Source: an uncultured Bacteroidales bacterium
GTDB taxonomy: Bacteria > Bacteroidota > Bacteroidia > Bacteroidales > F082
Reading direction: 5' to 3'
NCBI GenBank assembly: GCA_937926515.1
Contig: CALAZZ010000271.1
Span: 1-28,945, forward strand
Length of the DNA: 28,945 nucleotides
Within the stretch, counting starts at the first letter, position 1. Every line of letters begins with the position of its first letter. This document shows positions 8,401 to 16,452 of the stretch, one piece after another. A program made the translations under genes and the position numbers. The notes beneath the pieces were generated by a model, which saw only the letters and a program-made list of their open reading frames with translations, searched no databases and was not told the origin of the DNA.

Positions 8401-9702
8401 TTACACCTCCCTGGTCACATCAAAGCTTTCAAGGTCTTCTTTCATTTTTTTGAGGAACATACCGGCAAGCGCACCGTCAACAACCCTATGATCGTAAGCC
8501 AGTGCCAGTATCATGATGTGCCTTATGGCAATCACATCTCCATATTCGGTTTCAATTACGGCAGGTTGCTTGCGAATAGCACCAACAGCAAGTATGGCTA
8601 CTTGCGGTTGATTGATAATGGGTGTTCCAGTCAGGCTGTCGAACGATCCGAAATTTGTAATTGTGAAAGTGCCACCCTGTATTTCGTTTGGCTCCAGCTT
8701 GTTGGCCCTAGCCCTGCTTGCCAGGTCATTTACAGCCTTGGTAATGCCAAGCAGGTTCTTTTCATCTGTATTTTTTATTACAGGCACGATGAGGTTACCA
8801 TTTGGCAAGGCAGTGGCCATTCCAATATTGATATTTTTCCTGTGTATGATGTTGTATCCATCCACAGAGGCATTTATCTGTGGATAATCTTTCAGTGCTT
8901 TAGCTGTAGCTTCAAAGAAGATAGGCGTGAAAGTAATCTTTTGTCCTTCGCGTTTCTGGAAACTGTCCTTGACTTTGTTACGCCAGTTCACAATATTGGT
9001 CACATCCACATCGATAAATGAAGTGACGTGCGGAGAGACTTGTTTCGACATCACCATGTGGTCTGCGATAAGCTTGCGCATGCGATCCATTTCAAAAACC
9101 TGATCTCCTGTGTCAGCCTTTACCTTTAAAGCATCAACCTTGGCTGATTTTGGCACTTCAGTTTTGGCTGTTGCAGGCGCATCACCTCGGCTGTCAAGAA
9201 AGGCCAAAACATCTGCTTTGGTCACACGTCCATCCTTTCCGCTACCACTGATACCATCAAGTTCTTCAACACTAATGTTCTCAGCTTTTGCAATACTTTT
9301 AACAAGCGGGGAGTAGAATCTTTCAGAGTCTTTATAGTTTTGTACATCAACCTCTTGTGGTTTTTCATCTTTCGCTTTTGCTTCAGAATTATCTTCTTTG
9401 GTGGTTTCGCTGGGTTTGGCTTCTACTACTTCTTGTTGATCTGTATCATCATCTTCATCACCTTCCATTTCCACAACGGCGATCACAGTGCCAACAGCCA
9501 CCACATCTCCTTCTGCGAATAAGGTTTTCACGATGGTGCCCTCAACAGGTGATGGTATTTCGGAATCAACCTTATCTGTGGCAATTTCCACAATCGGGTC
9601 ATCCTCTTCAATCTGATCTCCTTCGCTTTTAAGCCATTTGGTAATTGTCGCCTCAATTACACTTTCGCCCATTTTTGGCATTACTATATCAAACTTTGCC
9701 AT
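8401..9702 (-). CDS. Dihydrolipoamide acyltransferase (E2) of a 2-oxoacid dehydrogenase complex
   Basis: This is the cytoplasmic core subunit of a pyruvate, branched-chain or 2-oxoglutarate dehydrogenase complex; it passes acyl groups from the E1 subunit to CoA through a lipoyl arm. The 433 residues show one lipoyl domain (1-78, lipoylated Lys44 in TDKVDSE), an acidic flexible linker (about 79-125), an E3-binding domain (about 129-170, YSPLVKSIAKAEN...GRVTKADVL) and the catalytic domain (about 205-433). The catalytic motif is YDHRVVDG with His405 and Asp409, and the family segment FTITNFGSF is present. No E1 or E3 gene is adjacent, so the substrate cannot be assigned; branched-chain or pyruvate E2 is my best guess. 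A TAnnTTTG element lies upstream, and the stop codon abuts the hairpin repeat. Confidence 0.92.
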   Translation of the reverse strand: MAKFDIVMPKMGESVIEATITKWLKSEGDQIEEDDPIVEIATDKVDSEIPSPVEGTIVKTLFAEGDVVAVGTVIAVVEMEGDEDDDTDQQEVVEAKPSETTKEDNSEAKAKDEKPQEVDVQNYKDSERFYSPLVKSIAKAENISVEELDGISGSGKDGRVTKADVLAFLDSRGDAPATAKTEVPKSAKVDALKVKADTGDQVFEMDRMRKLIADHMVMSKQVSPHVTSFIDVDVTNIVNWRNKVKDSFQKREGQKITFTPIFFEATAKALKDYPQINASVDGYNIIHRKNINIGMATALPNGNLIVPVIKNTDEKNLLGITKAVNDLASRARANKLEPNEIQGGTFTITNFGSFDSLTGTPIINQPQVAILAVGAIRKQPAVIETEYGDVIAIRHIMILALAYDHRVVDGALAGMFLKKMKEDLESFDVTREV

Positions 9703-9769
9703 GGTATATATTTTCGTTTAGTGCTTGACTTTAAACATCTTTTTAATGCTGATTGTTTCAATCAGAGCG

Positions 9770-9777
9770 CAAAATTA
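9770..9777 (-). promoter_or_regulatory. -7 promoter element (TAATTTTG) for the E2 gene
   Basis: Read on the - strand this is TAATTTTG, matching the Bacteroidota -7 consensus TAnnTTTG. It would place transcription start near 9763 and give a leader of about 60 bases before the ATG at 9702. I see no clear -33 TTG at the usual 19-20 base spacing, so support comes from the -7 box and its position. Confidence 0.5.
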
Positions 9778-10092
9778 AGAAAAATATACGTAGATCGGTT
9801 TAGAGCTTCTTCAACCTAAGATACTTGATGAACATTATAATCTTAGCTCCGGTCATTTTATTATGCATTAGAGATATCCCACTTAAAACTATGGAGGAAT
9901 AGTGGTACGTTTAGTTTTAGTGAATGTCAAATCACTTGGTATGCTCTCTGGCATTTCATGTATTCTGCACATGATTGACTACAGAAATAACAATTGGATG
10001 ATCAAAGTTTTGAATTTTACTTCACGGTATAAGGAAAGCTGATAAGTAAGAAATAAGGCATCATTCATCACGAGTTTGAAAACACAATAAAG

Positions 10093-10129
10093 TCCAAAAT
10101 GGTTTTTCAGCGGTTTTTCCAATTTTGGA
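10093..10129. terminator. Weak hairpin downstream of pyrF
   Basis: TCCAAAATGG (10093-10102) pairs with CCAATTTTGGA (10119-10129) with one bulged base, around a T-rich loop. It lies 92 bases beyond the pyrF stop and could end the prfA-pyrF transcript, but it has no clean U-tract. Confidence 0.25.
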
Positions 10130-10220
10130 AACCTAAAATTTCGGGTGCATAACCAATTGGGTAAATATGAAAAGACTAGTACTAACCCGGAAAATGGCTT
10201 ATTTCGAAAGGATTGTAGTC

Positions 10221-11048
10221 TCAGATTAACTGCTTGGTTGACAACAGATCTTCCATTTGTCGTTGTAGTTTTTTTGCCTCATTTGACGCAGCCTCGGCGT
10301 AGTCTTCACCGTTGGAGGCGTAGATAATGCTTCTGGAGGCATTGACAATCAATCCACATTGTTCATTCATGCCTTGCAGGGCAACTGTCATCAGATCGCC
10401 ACCTTGCGAACCAATTCCAGGAACAAGAAGAAAGTGTTCCGGAATAAGAGAACGAACACGTACGATCAGGCTTAATTGGGTTGCACCAACCACAAACATA
10501 AGCTGATCAGGAGTGCCCCAGGATGAAGCTTTTTGAATAACTGTTTCGAACAGGAAACCAATATCTGTTTTCAATTGTTGGAAATCGGATGAACCTTTAT
10601 TGGATGTCAAAGCGAGCAACACAAGCCATTTATTTTTATAATTGAGGAATGGCCTTACCGAATCTTCTCCCATATAAGGGGCAACCGTGAGCGCATCAAC
10701 TTGAAGGTGATCAAAGAAAGCCCGGGCATAGGCAGCAGAGGTATTTCCAATATCAGCACGTTTAGCATCTGCAATAACCATCACTTCAGGATAGTTGGAT
10801 TTAATATAATCAATACTTTTTTCGAGACTCTTCCATCCTTTGGCACCATTGGCCTCGTAAAAGGCTGTGTTAGGTTTATAGGCTATGGCTTGGTTTACTG
10901 TGGCATCAACAATGGCTTTGTTAAAGCTGAATACCGGGTCGTCATGCTTAAGTAGAAAAGTTGGAATCTTTTTTATATCAGTATCCAGGCCCACACATAA
11001 AAAGCTTTTCTTATGCTGAATTTGTTCGAAAAGTTGTGCGCGGCTCAT
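10221..11048 (-). CDS. pyrF: Orotidine 5'-phosphate decarboxylase (subfamily 2)
   Basis: The enzyme decarboxylates OMP to UMP, the last step of de novo pyrimidine synthesis, in the cytoplasm. The 275 residues fit the longer subfamily 2 enzymes. FLCVGLDTD near residue 17 is the first-strand motif. The catalytic block VIADAKRADIGNTS carries Lys96 flanked by Asp94 and Asp99. YKPNTAFYEA (57-66) and VPGIGSQGGD, towards the C-terminus, are the substrate and phosphate regions. It starts 58 bases after the prfA stop with no promoter element in the gap, so the two are probably co-transcribed; prfA-pyrF adjacency is, as far as I recall, common in Bacteroidota. Confidence 0.95.
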   Translation of the reverse strand: MSRAQLFEQIQHKKSFLCVGLDTDIKKIPTFLLKHDDPVFSFNKAIVDATVNQAIAYKPNTAFYEANGAKGWKSLEKSIDYIKSNYPEVMVIADAKRADIGNTSAAYARAFFDHLQVDALTVAPYMGEDSVRPFLNYKNKWLVLLALTSNKGSSDFQQLKTDIGFLFETVIQKASSWGTPDQLMFVVGATQLSLIVRVRSLIPEHFLLVPGIGSQGGDLMTVALQGMNEQCGLIVNASRSIIYASNGEDYAEAASNEAKKLQRQMEDLLSTKQLI

Positions 11049-11106
11049 TTCAGTTGATCTTTTTCGGTTTTATATGTAGTTTCCTCAAAAATTAAATAGT
11101 AGCAGC

Positions 11107-12183
11107 TTATCCCAGCTCTGTTTTAAGTCGTTCGGCATTCTCAGCAATTTGTAATTTTTCGATCACCTCATCCAGATCACCGTCAATGATGGCTGACAGG
11201 TTATATAGTGTGAGGTTGATGCGATGGTCTGTCACCCGGCCTTGTGGCCAGTTATAGGTGCGTATTTTGGCCGAACGGTCTCCTGTCGACACCATGGTTT
11301 TTCGCTTTGAGGCAATTTCATCCAAATATTTATTGTATTCGATTTCGAATAATCGTGTGCGCAATACGGTCATGGCTTTTGCCAGGTTTTTGATCTGAGA
11401 CTTTTCATCCTGACATGAAACTACAATACCACTAGGTATATGCGTTAGTCTGATGGCAGAATAGGTGGTATTTACGGATTGTCCTCCGGGGCCTGAAGAA
11501 CAGAAAGTATCTTTACGGATATCCTTTTCATGAAGTTCAATATCAAATTCTTCGGCTTCGGGCAACACCACCACCGAGGCGGCTGAGGTATGTACACGAC
11601 CCTGGGTTTCGGTTTTAGGTACACGCTGTACCCGGTGCACTCCGGATTCAAACTTTAAAATCCCATAGGCATTGTTTCCGATCACATTAAAAATCACCTC
11701 TTTGAAGCCCCCCACAGTTCCTTCATTCATGTCGACCAACTCGGTCTTCCAGCCTTTGGTTTCGCAGTATTTCATATACATCCTATATAGGTCTCCTGCA
11801 AAAATACTGGCTTCGTCTCCTCCTGTTCCGGCACGTATTTCAACAATGGCATTCTTGCTGTCCTGCGGGTCTTTGGGGATCAGCATGAGTCGGATGTCTT
11901 CTTCCAGTTTTTCTTTCTCTTCGAGCAATTCATCCAGCTCTTCACGCGCCATATCACGAAAATCCTCGTCTTTTTCTTTCTTTATGATTTCGCGTGCGCC
12001 ATCAATATTTGCAGTAATATTCTTGTATTTGCCAAAAGCTTCTACCACCGATTCAAGGTCTTTGTAATCCTTGCTGAGCTTTACATACTTTTTCATATCA
12101 CCCATCACAGCAGGGTCGTTGAGCTGTTCGCCCATTTCTTCCCATCTGCGTTTGATTTCTTCCAGTTTGTCAATGATTTCCAC
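11107..12183 (-). CDS. prfA: Peptide chain release factor 1
   Basis: RF1 reads UAA and UAG stop codons on the ribosome and triggers release of the peptide. The codon-recognition motif PxT appears as PKT (189-191) followed by ETQGRVHTSA, which separates it from RF2 (SPF). The catalytic GGQ is in SGPGGQSVN with Gln235. I choose the GTG at 12183 (V-E-I-I-D-K-L), giving 358 residues, close to the 360 of E. coli RF1. The longer reading from the ATG at 12267 would add 28 unrelated residues and would run across a TACCTTTG promoter box at 12203-12210. The N-terminal domain is rich in charged helices (about 1-100). Confidence 0.93.
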   Translation of the reverse strand: MEIIDKLEEIKRRWEEMGEQLNDPAVMGDMKKYVKLSKDYKDLESVVEAFGKYKNITANIDGAREIIKKEKDEDFRDMAREELDELLEEKEKLEEDIRLMLIPKDPQDSKNAIVEIRAGTGGDEASIFAGDLYRMYMKYCETKGWKTELVDMNEGTVGGFKEVIFNVIGNNAYGILKFESGVHRVQRVPKTETQGRVHTSAASVVVLPEAEEFDIELHEKDIRKDTFCSSGPGGQSVNTTYSAIRLTHIPSGIVVSCQDEKSQIKNLAKAMTVLRTRLFEIEYNKYLDEIASKRKTMVSTGDRSAKIRTYNWPQGRVTDHRINLTLYNLSAIIDGDLDEVIEKLQIAENAERLKTELG

Positions 12184-12202
12184 AACGAAATTTTTTGGTT
12201 TG

Positions 12203-12210
12203 CAAAGGTA
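12203..12210 (-). promoter_or_regulatory. -7 promoter element (TACCTTTG) for prfA-pyrF
   Basis: On the - strand this reads TACCTTTG, an exact TAnnTTTG match. Transcription would begin near 12196, only about 13 bases before the GTG start at 12183. No good -33 TTG is seen. Its position inside the longer open frame is the main reason for rejecting the ATG at 12267. Confidence 0.6.
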
Positions 12211-12316
12211 AGGATTATGGTGGTAGAATTTTCTGAATTTTGATTTAAGGTTATATACACCTGTCATGCATAAACCTGAGCAAAAACCGAGATATTATCT
12301 TGATTTTCATCAAAAA

Positions 12317-13486
12317 TTAACCGCCATAACAAAATTCACCTTGACTGTCCACAATAGTCAGCTTTTTTTCATCAGCATTTTCAACCTTTCCGATCACCTG
12401 AGCATCAACGCCAAAGGATTTCGAAATTTCAATCAAAGCCTCAGCCGTATTTTCATCGGTATAAACCTCCATGCGATGGCCCATATTGAACACTTTATAC
12501 ATTTCCTGCCAGTCAGTTTCTGAGGCTTGCTGTATCATCCGAAAGAGGGGAGGAGGATCGAACAAATTGTCCTTGATGATGTGCAGCTTATCTACAAAGT
12601 TGAGCACCTTGGTTTGTCCGCCTCCGCTGCAATGGATCATACCGTTGATTTTATGCCGGTATTCCCTGAGTAGGGTTTTGATGATGGGCGCATAAGTGCG
12701 GGTAGGAGCAAGCATCATTTGTCCAACATTTATGCCTGGTACATCAGTTGGGTCAGTGAGGCTGAATGGGCCTGAATAAACAAGTTCTTCGGGTATAAAC
12801 GGATCGAAGCTTTCAGGGTATTTTGAAGCCAGCGTTTTGTGGAAAACATCATGCCTTGCCGAAGTAAGGCCATTGCTACCCATGCCGCCGTTGTAGCGTT
12901 CCTCGTAAGTAGCCTGCCCGAATGATGCCAACCCTACGATCACATCACCGGGTTTGATTTTTATTTCAATGACTTCATTGCGGGGCATACGGGCTGTAAC
13001 AGTGCTGTCCACTATAATGGTGCGCACCAGGTCGCCCACATCGGCAGTTTCTCCTCCGGTTGACCATATTCCGATACCCATATCTCTTAATTTAGCAAGG
13101 AATTTCTCTGTGCCATTAATGATGGCAGCAATCACTTCTCCGGGGATTAGGTTCTTGTTGCGGCCAATGGTTGACGAAAGCAGAATATTGTCGGTCACAC
13201 CAACGCAGAGCAGGTCATCTGTATTCATTACTATAGCATCCTGGGCAATGCCTTCCCAAACAGACAAATCGCCGGTTTCTTTCCAGTAGAGGTAAGCCAG
13301 GGCTGATTTGGTGCCGGCACCATCGGCATGCATGATGTTGCACCAGTTGGGGTCACCACCGAGAATATCAGGGGTTATTTTACAGAAAGCATTGATAAAA
13401 AGCCCTTTGTCGGTATTTTTAATAGCAGCATGCACATCTGTTTTCGAAGCTGATACTCCCCTTTGGTTATAGCGATCGGAGCTCAT
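12317..13486 (-). CDS. purM: Phosphoribosylformylglycinamidine cyclo-ligase (AIR synthase)
   Basis: PurM closes the imidazole ring in de novo purine synthesis, using ATP to convert FGAM to AIR. The N-terminal region has the ATP-site motif HADGAGTKS (DGAGTK at 55-60), then MNTDDLLCVGV, TGGETADVGDLV and GLASFGQATYEERYNGGMGSNG-type segments; the C-terminal half has GMIHCSGGGQTKVL and FNMGHRMEVY. At 389 residues it is longer than the roughly 345 of E. coli PurM, but this longer form is what I expect in Bacteroidota. Its ATG lies 3 bases after the stop of the OmpA-type gene, which indicates co-transcription and probable translational coupling. No promoter element is seen in front of it. Confidence 0.9.
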   Translation of the reverse strand: MSSDRYNQRGVSASKTDVHAAIKNTDKGLFINAFCKITPDILGGDPNWCNIMHADGAGTKSALAYLYWKETGDLSVWEGIAQDAIVMNTDDLLCVGVTDNILLSSTIGRNKNLIPGEVIAAIINGTEKFLAKLRDMGIGIWSTGGETADVGDLVRTIIVDSTVTARMPRNEVIEIKIKPGDVIVGLASFGQATYEERYNGGMGSNGLTSARHDVFHKTLASKYPESFDPFIPEELVYSGPFSLTDPTDVPGINVGQMMLAPTRTYAPIIKTLLREYRHKINGMIHCSGGGQTKVLNFVDKLHIIKDNLFDPPPLFRMIQQASETDWQEMYKVFNMGHRMEVYTDENTAEALIEISKSFGVDAQVIGKVENADEKKLTIVDSQGEFCYGG

Positions 13487-13489
13487 GGA

Positions 13490-15943
13490 TTATTTGAAGA
13501 TTAGCTTCAGGTTGGAGGTATCAAATTCAAATTCACCAAACTGTGACAACAAGCGTTGACCAAAAACAACTTCATGTCTAAGGTTATGACTAACAACTAG
13601 TTCTGCGTTTTCAACGGTGCGGTTCCCGATACGGATTTCTTTCACGCGGAATACTGCCCTGTCAGCAATAGAACCGGCTGTCAATACCCTATCAATATCA
13701 CCTTCAAAACTGTTTCTGTCAATAATTCCGCTGCGCAACATTTCCATAGCTTTTTCTATAGATACTGAAGCAGTTGCACTACGTTCATAAATAATTGACT
13801 CATTGTATCCATCGATAATTGCCTGAACCACGAAGGCACCACTATTGGGATCAATCTCAAACCCAACCTGGTGTTCATCAGGCTCAGTTACAATTTCAAT
13901 ACTATGCATATGGGTTCCTGCTGTTCGTGGTACAAAATCCTTGCTCAGGACCCGGAATTCAGTTCGACGGTTTAGTTGATGCGCAGCCTCTCTATGTTCT
14001 ACTGTTGGTAGATCGTCAATATATTCTTCAGTTAGAACAGTTCCTTCAGGGAATCGAAAACCATTGGCCAGAAAATCCCGATCGAGCTTACGTGGCACTC
14101 TCTCGCCATATCCACGAGCTACCATCCTGGCCGGTTCAATCCCTCGCAAAATAAGGTAATCAACCACTGATTGAGCGCGTCTCTGCGACAGGATATCATT
14201 ACGTTCTTCGGTATCGCGATTGTCGGTGTGCGAACCCAATTCAATAATTATAGTGGGGTTCTTTTGCAAGGTTTCGATCAAACCTTGCAATGAATCCTCA
14301 TATTGTGGAAGCAGCTCCCAGCGAGCCAATTCATATAGGATATCGGGCAGGGGAATGGGTTCTTCGGGGATGGGCTCCAGAATGAAATCCTTCACGAAAT
14401 CGCGGCTGAATTCAACACCGACAGTGGTTTCAATAGCTGTTTGAGTGAAATAGTTCTCTTTGTCAACAATGATCTCGTAGGTGGTATTCTGATTGAGTTG
14501 GCTGGCTCCAAAAAGGTAATAGCCATTTTCATTTGTTCTGGTGCTTACCGACATGCCATCTGATCCCACTAGCCTGATGGTGGCGTCTTCCACAAACTGC
14601 AATGTTTTTTCGTTCGTAACCGTTCCTCCCAGGGTAAACAACACAGGCGGTTCAATAAAATAATACAGATTATCTATTCCTCTTGTGTTGTCCCTGTTTG
14701 ATGAAAAAAAGCCGCGTTCTTCTTCCGGATGAAAAATGATCGCAAAATCATCACCGCTTGAGTTAATTGGGTGTTTCAAATTTTGTGGTGGGCCCCAGTT
14801 ACCGGCGGTATCAATCGTTGTTACAAAAATATCCAATCCACCCATGCCGCCATGACCATCAGAAGCAAAATACAGGGTAGTATCATTTCGCAGAAAGGGA
14901 AACACTTCATTACCCGGCGAATTTACAATAGGACCTATATTCATTGGTCTGTTGAACGACTGATTGGTCGATTCGCGCATGGCCACCCATATATCCTTAC
15001 CTCCGAAACCGCCTTTACGATCGGCAGAAAAGTAAATAATCAATTCATCCTCGGTTAATGTAGGATGACCGATCACATCGAGTGAATCGATTCCTCTGAT
15101 CTGCAACGGCCTGGCATTGCTCCAACTTCGCCCGGAGCGTGTGCTGGTGTAAATCTGGCAACTTGATTCGCGTGTTTCGTCATTGGGACATCTGGTGAAA
15201 TACAAGGTGTTGAATTTACTGTTCATAAAAGGTGCACCTTCGTTGGCTTCGGTATTTACATTTTCCTGCTCATCGATCAGTACTGGACTGCTCCACTCAT
15301 CTTTGCTGTCTAAGCGTGCGGTAAATAAGGCACTAAAGCTTTGATCAGTCCAGCCGTCTTTCTCCTTGCCTGGTGCACTCTCTCTGGTAGATGTGAAAAT
15401 GATTTCGCGATAATTGGACGACCCCCAGGCGGGCGCAAAATCCGACTCGCGCGAGTTAATTTTTTTTAATTCGGTAACTTCATATTTTGATGGGTTATCC
15501 AGCCACTCTTCAATGAGTGCAGCGGTTTCAGCACCAAGTGGGCCACGTGGGTCATCAGGAACCCTTTCACTGTATTTATTGTAGTATTCAATAGCTTCCT
15601 CGTACTTACCATTTATTTTGAGTAAGTCGGCATAGGTCAAAAACAATATGGGATCACGGATGTCATCTTCGTTGCGCATCAACCGGCGGTAGGTAGCTTC
15701 TGCCCTGCGGTAGTTGCCTGTTAGCCTGTAGCTTTCTGCCATTCGATAAGTGATCCTATTTCGTTCATTTGGATTTCGTCTAACCTTATTATAAGCTTTG
15801 CGGTATCTATCAGCGGCAATGCTGTATTGTTTGCGGTCAAAAGCCTGATCGGCATGCCTCGCAGGATTGCGTTGTGCAAACAAGCTCAAACTGAAAAATA
15901 TACCCAGTAGGGTCAGAAAAAAATATTTTTTATGTTGTCTCAT
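13490..15943 (-). CDS. TPR / PD40 propeller / CRD / OmpA envelope protein, PorE-like, with extra C-terminal domain
   Basis: This is an exported periplasmic, peptidoglycan-anchoring protein. I start at the ATG at 15943 because MRQHKKYFFLTLLGIFFSLSLFAQ is then a clean signal peptide; the ATG at 15997 adds 18 residues that bury it. No lipobox Cys is present. Approximate order in the 817-residue form: TPR repeats 25-130; PD40/WD40-like propeller 160-420 (repeated blades such as IIFTSTRES, LIIYFSADRKGGFGG, TLYFASDGHGGMGG); carboxypeptidase-regulatory fold 430-505; OmpA peptidoglycan-binding domain 525-670 (GSHTDNRD with Asp574, SQRRAQ with Arg589); extra domain about 690-817. The first four match the layout of the T9SS protein PorE, which is otherwise a lipoprotein. 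The extra domain resembles a retropepsin with its catalytic motif lost. It lies between tatA and purM. Confidence 0.88.
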   Translation of the reverse strand: MRQHKKYFFLTLLGIFFSLSLFAQRNPARHADQAFDRKQYSIAADRYRKAYNKVRRNPNERNRITYRMAESYRLTGNYRRAEATYRRLMRNEDDIRDPILFLTYADLLKINGKYEEAIEYYNKYSERVPDDPRGPLGAETAALIEEWLDNPSKYEVTELKKINSRESDFAPAWGSSNYREIIFTSTRESAPGKEKDGWTDQSFSALFTARLDSKDEWSSPVLIDEQENVNTEANEGAPFMNSKFNTLYFTRCPNDETRESSCQIYTSTRSGRSWSNARPLQIRGIDSLDVIGHPTLTEDELIIYFSADRKGGFGGKDIWVAMRESTNQSFNRPMNIGPIVNSPGNEVFPFLRNDTTLYFASDGHGGMGGLDIFVTTIDTAGNWGPPQNLKHPINSSGDDFAIIFHPEEERGFFSSNRDNTRGIDNLYYFIEPPVLFTLGGTVTNEKTLQFVEDATIRLVGSDGMSVSTRTNENGYYLFGASQLNQNTTYEIIVDKENYFTQTAIETTVGVEFSRDFVKDFILEPIPEEPIPLPDILYELARWELLPQYEDSLQGLIETLQKNPTIIIELGSHTDNRDTEERNDILSQRRAQSVVDYLILRGIEPARMVARGYGERVPRKLDRDFLANGFRFPEGTVLTEEYIDDLPTVEHREAAHQLNRRTEFRVLSKDFVPRTAGTHMHSIEIVTEPDEHQVGFEIDPNSGAFVVQAIIDGYNESIIYERSATASVSIEKAMEMLRSGIIDRNSFEGDIDRVLTAGSIADRAVFRVKEIRIGNRTVENAELVVSHNLRHEVVFGQRLLSQFGEFEFDTSNLKLIFK
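13493..13870 (-). other. C-terminal degenerate retropepsin-like domain of the OmpA-type protein
   Basis: About 125 residues after the OmpA domain follow the order of Bacteroidota retropepsin-like aspartic proteases: VGFEI then a SGAFVVQAIIDGYNESIIY strand pair, a helix block ASVSIEKAMEMLRSGII, a second strand block AVFRVKEIRIGNRTVENAEL, and the ending FGQRLLSQFGEFEFD. In active members the residues after the strand pair are D-T-G-A-S. Here the five residues at 720-724 are E-R-S-A-T, so the catalytic Asp and the Gly are absent. This assignment is an alignment by eye. Confidence 0.55.
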
Positions 15944-15997
15944 CCAATAGCAATATGATATAACAGGTATTTTACTCTTAACGTTGTTCAGGATCAT

Positions 15998-16309
15998 TTA
16001 TTGAGCAATTCCTGACTCATCTGAAGCAATGGGTTTCTGGTCATCGTTGCTGGGTTCTTCGTTCGGTTCTTTTTGCTTATTCTTCAGCTCTTTCTCTTTG
16101 AGAAATTCAGTATATTTGGTTTCGCGGTCAATGCGTTGCACTTCTTTGTTGATCTCGTTCTTAAATTCAGAAGATGCAGATTTCATTTCATTAATCACTT
16201 TTCCCAGGTTACGTGCAATTTCCGGGATACGCTTTGGACCGAAAACAACGACCAAAACGATAATTATTAAAAAGATCTCTCCTGAACCAAAACTAAAAAA
16301 CAAGAGCAT
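15998..16309 (-). CDS. tatA: Sec-independent protein translocase TatA/TatB family protein
   Basis: This small inner-membrane protein is the pore-forming or receptor-type component of twin-arginine export of folded proteins. The 103 residues show a short periplasmic start, one transmembrane helix (about 8-23), the hinge FGPKRIPEIARNLGK (23-37), an amphipathic helix and a charged, low-complexity tail (EKELKNKQKEP). The length and the FGPKRIPE hinge suit TatA of Bacteroidota; TatB cannot be excluded because tatC is not nearby. A TACTTTTG element at 16333-16340 gives a leader of about 17 bases. Its stop codon is directly followed by the upstream in-frame ATG of the OmpA-type gene. Confidence 0.92.
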   Translation of the reverse strand: MLLFFSFGSGEIFLIIIVLVVVFGPKRIPEIARNLGKVINEMKSASSEFKNEINKEVQRIDRETKYTEFLKEKELKNKQKEPNEEPSNDDQKPIASDESGIAQ

Positions 16310-16332
16310 AGCCGACTGAAGTATAATCCTGA

Positions 16333-16340
16333 CAAAAGTA
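16333..16340 (-). promoter_or_regulatory. -7 promoter element (TACTTTTG) for tatA and downstream genes
   Basis: The - strand reads TACTTTTG, matching TAnnTTTG, 24 bases upstream of the tatA ATG at 16309. No convincing -33 TTG is visible at the usual distance. This is the only candidate promoter I found for the tatA-ompA-type-purM group. Confidence 0.5.
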
Positions 16341-16392
16341 ATAAACTCAAGCCAATGAAAACTTAATTTTTTTCTTTACCGGACGAAAGCAT

Positions 16393-16435
16393 ATAAATAA
16401 AAACCCCGATTCCGAATAAATCTGAACCGGGGTTT
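16393..16435 (-). terminator. Rho-independent terminator of secDF
   Basis: On the - strand, AAACCCCGGTTC pairs with GAATCGGGGTTT (12 pairs including one G-U), around a loop of 11 bases, followed by the U-rich run TTTTATTTA. It begins 18 bases past the secDF stop and separates secDF from the tatA promoter. Confidence 0.85.
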
Positions 16436-16452
16436 AAAGATACAGCTAATTC

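Larger units (their letters stand above)
9703..10220. other. 518-bp intergenic region without a recognised gene
   Basis: The stretch is A/T-rich and lies between the start of the E2 gene and the stop of pyrF. It holds the E2 promoter element (9770-9777), a weak hairpin (10093-10129) and only tiny open frames, for example a 24-codon + strand frame at 9828-9902. None has a promoter match or a recognisable product. I see no tRNA, riboswitch or insertion sequence end. Confidence 0.6.

Noticed and set aside
8488..9021. 177-codon + strand frame opposite the E2 gene
   Set aside because: It is fully antisense to the catalytic domain of the acyltransferase and has no family resemblance.
9828..9902. 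24-codon hydrophobic + strand frame in the 518-bp gap
   Set aside because: It is short enough to occur by chance, has no TAnnTTTG element upstream, and has no recognisable product.
10145..10327. 60-codon + strand frame at the end of pyrF
   Set aside because: Half of it overlaps the pyrF C-terminus in antisense, the product has no motif, and no promoter box precedes it.
12300..12313. TTGAT/ATCAA hairpin after purM
   Set aside because: The 5-bp A/T stem next to the purM stop is too weak to distinguish from chance.
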